Assembly (NCBI GenBank): GCA_004123355.1
Contig: SCHM01000001.1
Location: 4,890,001 to 4,954,000 of the forward strand
Source: Amphirosellinia nigrospora
Taxonomy: Eukaryota; Ascomycota; Sordariomycetes; Xylariales; Xylariaceae
Length of the DNA: 64,000 nucleotides
Direction of reading: 5' to 3'
Part shown: positions 61,238 to 64,000 of the stretch, one piece after another
Layout of the letters: every line of letters begins with the position of its first letter
Numbering within the stretch: the stretch's first letter is position 1
The notes under the pieces: model-generated
Database searches by the model: none
The model's input: only the letters and a program-made list of their open reading frames with translations
What the model was told of the DNA's origin: nothing
Position numbers and translations under genes: made by a program

Positions 61238-61510
61238 TCGTACTAGTCGTCAGCGAGCTGGCTTATACTAGGAAAGGTGTGTAATTGGGTAATGACTCAA
61301 GATATAATATGTTTAAGTGTATGTTATAAACAGATTGGCATAAGACGCTTATAGGGAAAATGAAAGACGATCGATGAGCCTTGGGAACCATGAGGCCAAT
61401 AAAACAGGCTACTCGGAATTGTTTCAGGTATATTTGGCCTCAAAACATTGTCGCTTTGAATGTCTTTGTACCTTCTTGTTGGAAAGATTAATTCATACAT
61501 CACTACAATA

Positions 61511-64000
61511 TTACATATCCCGATTATTTTTCAGCGCCTCTCCAAACGGATCATCGGGCAACGCAAACACATTGTACGTCTGCATGTCATCGCCTAACAA
61601 GCACACTCTAGGCGGCAGCTTCCCACGTTCCATACTAGCCTCTTTGATCTCCATTTGCGCCGGCACAAACCCGGCTGACAAGGTACTATCATATTTAGGA
61701 ACACGCTGGTGACTTGCTTGTTGGTGAGCTCGTGGGATGCGATCCGGCTTCCGGCCGTGTACGGTTGGTAACCGAGGTCCTCGGACTTATGCGGGATGCG
61801 GATTAATCGAAGAGGTGAGTCTAGGGTGATGATTTAGTCGGTTGATCGTTCAAGAGTACTGATCGGTTACTTGTGGAATGATAGGAAGGCTACACGATAT
61901 ACCCACCTTTCGTGGTCCAGAGTACGAGTAGACTATCGTCGTAGAGGAATTTCAAGTCAAGAATTTTGCCGTCACCGAGAGTTAGACGCGAGAGCTCGGC
62001 TGTGACCGAACTGCTAATGCCGTTCGTGACGATTGTTGAAGTTCGAAAAATGTAGACTGGATGCACTATCAGCTCTGAAGATGGTGACATACTATTACAC
62101 AGAGAATATATTCACCTTGGGCATCATCACCTTCGGTAATTATGGCCGTGTGTGCCACGCCCTTCCAGGCATCCTAGCTCGCATGTTAGTTTAGAGCTTG
62201 CATGGCTGGCTAATACATGTGTTTCTTACTCCGGCTTGGGTGGCTGACAAGCGAACGTCAAATCGCAATAAATTGTGATCTAGTACAATCTTTGTTAACT
62301 GTCCGAAGCGGACACTCCGCCGCTCAGCTTCCGCGATCCCTTCGAGCACGTTATTGGCCTGGCTGTCTAAATATTTGCACAAGAACTCGACCTGAGGAAA
62401 GGAGCCCACATCGGTTTGACCGGCTCTTGCTTCTTGACTTGTTTTTTAACAGTTCTAGGATAGAGCTGCCACTGTCGGCTAGCTTGCGGTCTCGGTCGGC
62501 GTCCTCGGCTGGGACACTACCCAGATAGCATCTCAGGGGCTAGCTGGCATGTACTGTTGGATATAGGCCAGAATCTTCCCATGTTCCATAGAAGCCTCTT
62601 TGTCTGTAAGCTCTTCGGTAGTAGACGAGGACGCTAGACGATCTATCTCATGGCGTAGCCAGATAGAAAATGCATGGAATAGTTCCAGCTCTTCCATGAC
62701 AAGGAGAAGGATCTTATTACCCACTAGAATTAAGCACGATACAACGTCCATGACCTTCGTGATTTGTGTACTAGTAAACCCAATCTCGGCCCTGGATTCG
62801 TGAAACCTCGCAATACCCAGAAGACGACTGAGGATGATGCTGATACGCTCGAGTACCGGAAGAAAGTTTTCATGGACTAAAGACCGAAGGGATTGCAGGC
62901 CTGTTACAACTGCTTTATCCCATCTCTTATGACCCTGACTATCAGTTAGCTCCCGAGCAAAACGGCAGGCTTGAAGTAGGCATACTCGCTCCGCTAACTG
63001 GTCGACCATTCCTTTACTTCCGGGAACGTATGACCCGTAACGACTGAATGGTACATTGCCTGGCCAATGTTCATCTCACCATAAGTACCGGCCTCTCGTA
63101 GCGTTTCATTGATGCTATTTAGAAAGCGATTAGGCAACTCTCGAGTTGATTGCCATTCGTGCAGCATGTGGATTTGCACCTGCTTGACGTATCTCAACAG
63201 TTTTTGCAACGTAGTTGTTTTGGAAGCTAAGAGGGATAAATTCTCTGGGAGGAGTTAATAAAAGTCAGATCTATTGGCACAAGGTACAGAGACTTGGTCT
63301 TGTCTCCTGTGGATGGTTTGAAAATAAGCATAGTGTCGAAAGCTCTAGATGGGAGGCACTTCCACAAAGCTGCAGCCCGGCCTGTTTACCAGGTGAAGGT
63401 GGTAAAGAGTAATGAAAACTACCAATGACGAAGGAGTCGTAGATGCTGACGTGGATCCGGCCGTCACTTGTGCCCACGATCATAACGTCAACCTTATCGC
63501 TGTCTTCTTGAGAAAAGGGGCGAAATAGAAATTCCAGCGACGCTCTTGTCGTGAACACGAATGTGTCATCCCTAGGAAGCGATTAGTTCTCTACGTCGTG
63601 GCTCAAGCATCGTGCATGAACCGACCCTGAGCCCCCTGAAGCAGGCAAGGGACTAAGCTTGGGAAGAGCAGTCTCAATCTCAAGGAATGTAAGTTCTCGT
63701 GGTAGATCCGCAGTCGATTTATTCTTGCCTAGATCGAGGCCTTGGGATGCAACCTTCTCCCAGGTCCTAGCAGAAGACTGGGTAGTCGAAGCTGGATGCT
63801 TCCCGGCGAGATTCTGCGCCCATCCAATGCTAGTGATGTTTGATTTCCCGCTTTCACAAATAACGATCTGATGCACGGCTTTACTAGTCTCTAAACCCAT
63901 CAAGCGTACGATCCCGTCGCTCCAGCCTACGGCGAGGAACTGGCCTTACACGCGTTAGCCCGAGCTTGTCCTTTACGACGCGTAAGACACCCTACCATCA
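61511..64000 (-). CDS. APC4: Anaphase-promoting complex subunit 4 (5' part outside window)
   Basis: Scaffold subunit of the APC/C ubiquitin ligase. The gene starts beyond the right edge. Exons within the window: 64000-63996 (partial), 63944-63626, 63571-62986, 62934-62230, 62173-62116, 62074-61907, 61820-61511. The N-terminal WD40 part shows FLAVGWSDGIVRLMGLETSK and DVMIVGTSDGRIHVSIYDS. The Apc4 long domain shows LQKLLRYVKQVQIHMLHEW, YGEMNIGQAMYHSVVTGHTF, GHKRWDKAVVTGLQSLRSLV and ENFLPVLERISIILSRLLGI. The end reads GDGKILDLKFLYDDSLLVLW and LPPRVCLLGDDMQTYNVF. Shifts: missing bases near 63322, 63247, 63007, 62537 and 61697, one extra A near 62443. The upstream edge splice (donor 63995) is inferred from phase only. 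Confidence 0.85.

Noticed and set aside
160-64000. The region as a graveyard of pseudogenes
   Set aside because: Protein similarity is high on both sides of each break, there are no internal stop substitutions, and essential genes (APC4, CBP3, MRH4) are affected equally. Decay would also give substitutions and larger deletions.
160-64000. Genome-wide programmed ribosomal frameshifting
   Set aside because: Breaks go in both directions, share no single slippery heptamer, and are absent from several genes. Sequence error is simpler.

Overview
The window is nuclear DNA of a filamentous ascomycete (Pezizomycotina, most likely Sordariomycetes). Genes carry short introns (47-178 bp) with GT donors, CTAAC-like branch points and AG acceptors. 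They lie on both strands with 0.2-3.7 kb spacers. The products are fungal: Mrh4, Cbp3, Cem1, Tip41, Kti12, Iwr1, a Tfc7-like protein, APC4, OPT and AAAP transporters. I count 24 protein genes. I found no tRNA, rRNA, CRISPR array, intact transposon or secondary-metabolite core gene.

A property of the sequence dominates the reading. In 20 of the 24 genes conserved protein sequence jumps between frames. Each jump is repaired by adding or removing one base, usually beside a homopolymer. My manual count is 53 shifts: about 45 missing bases and 8 extra bases. After correction the coding lengths of all complete genes are multiples of three and the splice phases fit. DHFR, the OPT transporter, KTI12 and the AMP-binding enzyme read without correction. 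The most economical explanation is an unpolished long-read assembly, not mass gene decay. Spans below are genomic; exons and inferred shift positions are given in each entry.

Layout: amino-acid permease (160-1975, -); Pro/Ser-rich Cys-cluster protein (4067-6539, -); DHA2-type MFS transporter (9149-11153, +); 6-phosphogluconolactonase (11862-12642, -) divergent from a PHO13-type phosphatase (14212-15371, +); phytanoyl-CoA dioxygenase-like enzyme (15956-17164, +); DHFR (17489-18249, +); CBP3 (18423-19426, -) divergent from mitochondrial ketoacyl synthase CEM1 (19786-21204, +); OPT transporter (22091-24966, +); CBM48 protein (26099-27717, -) divergent from IWR1 (28936-30375, +); conserved fungal regulator-like protein (32598-33955, -); TFC7-like histidine phosphatase (36731-37993, -); small secreted Asn/Ala-rich peptide precursor (38806-39197, -); MRH4 helicase (41891-43763, +); dienelactone hydrolase (47483-48345, +); low-complexity nuclear-type protein (49277-51076, +); TIP41 (51553-52630, -) divergent from a secreted nucleoside hydrolase (53134-54318, +); seven-helix membrane protein (55333-56300, +); KTI12 (56607-57678, +); AMP-binding acyl-CoA synthetase (59097-61237, +); APC4 (61511 to beyond 64000, -).

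Most genes are housekeeping. Two pairings make functional sense: 6-phosphogluconolactonase with the PHO13 metabolite-repair phosphatase, and CBP3 with CEM1, both mitochondrial and sharing a 359-bp promoter. The most novel item is the small secreted precursor at 38806-39197. It contains a twice-repeated Arg-His-His-Ala-Gly-Lys motif, the second copy after a Lys-Arg dibasic site, encoded with different synonymous codons.
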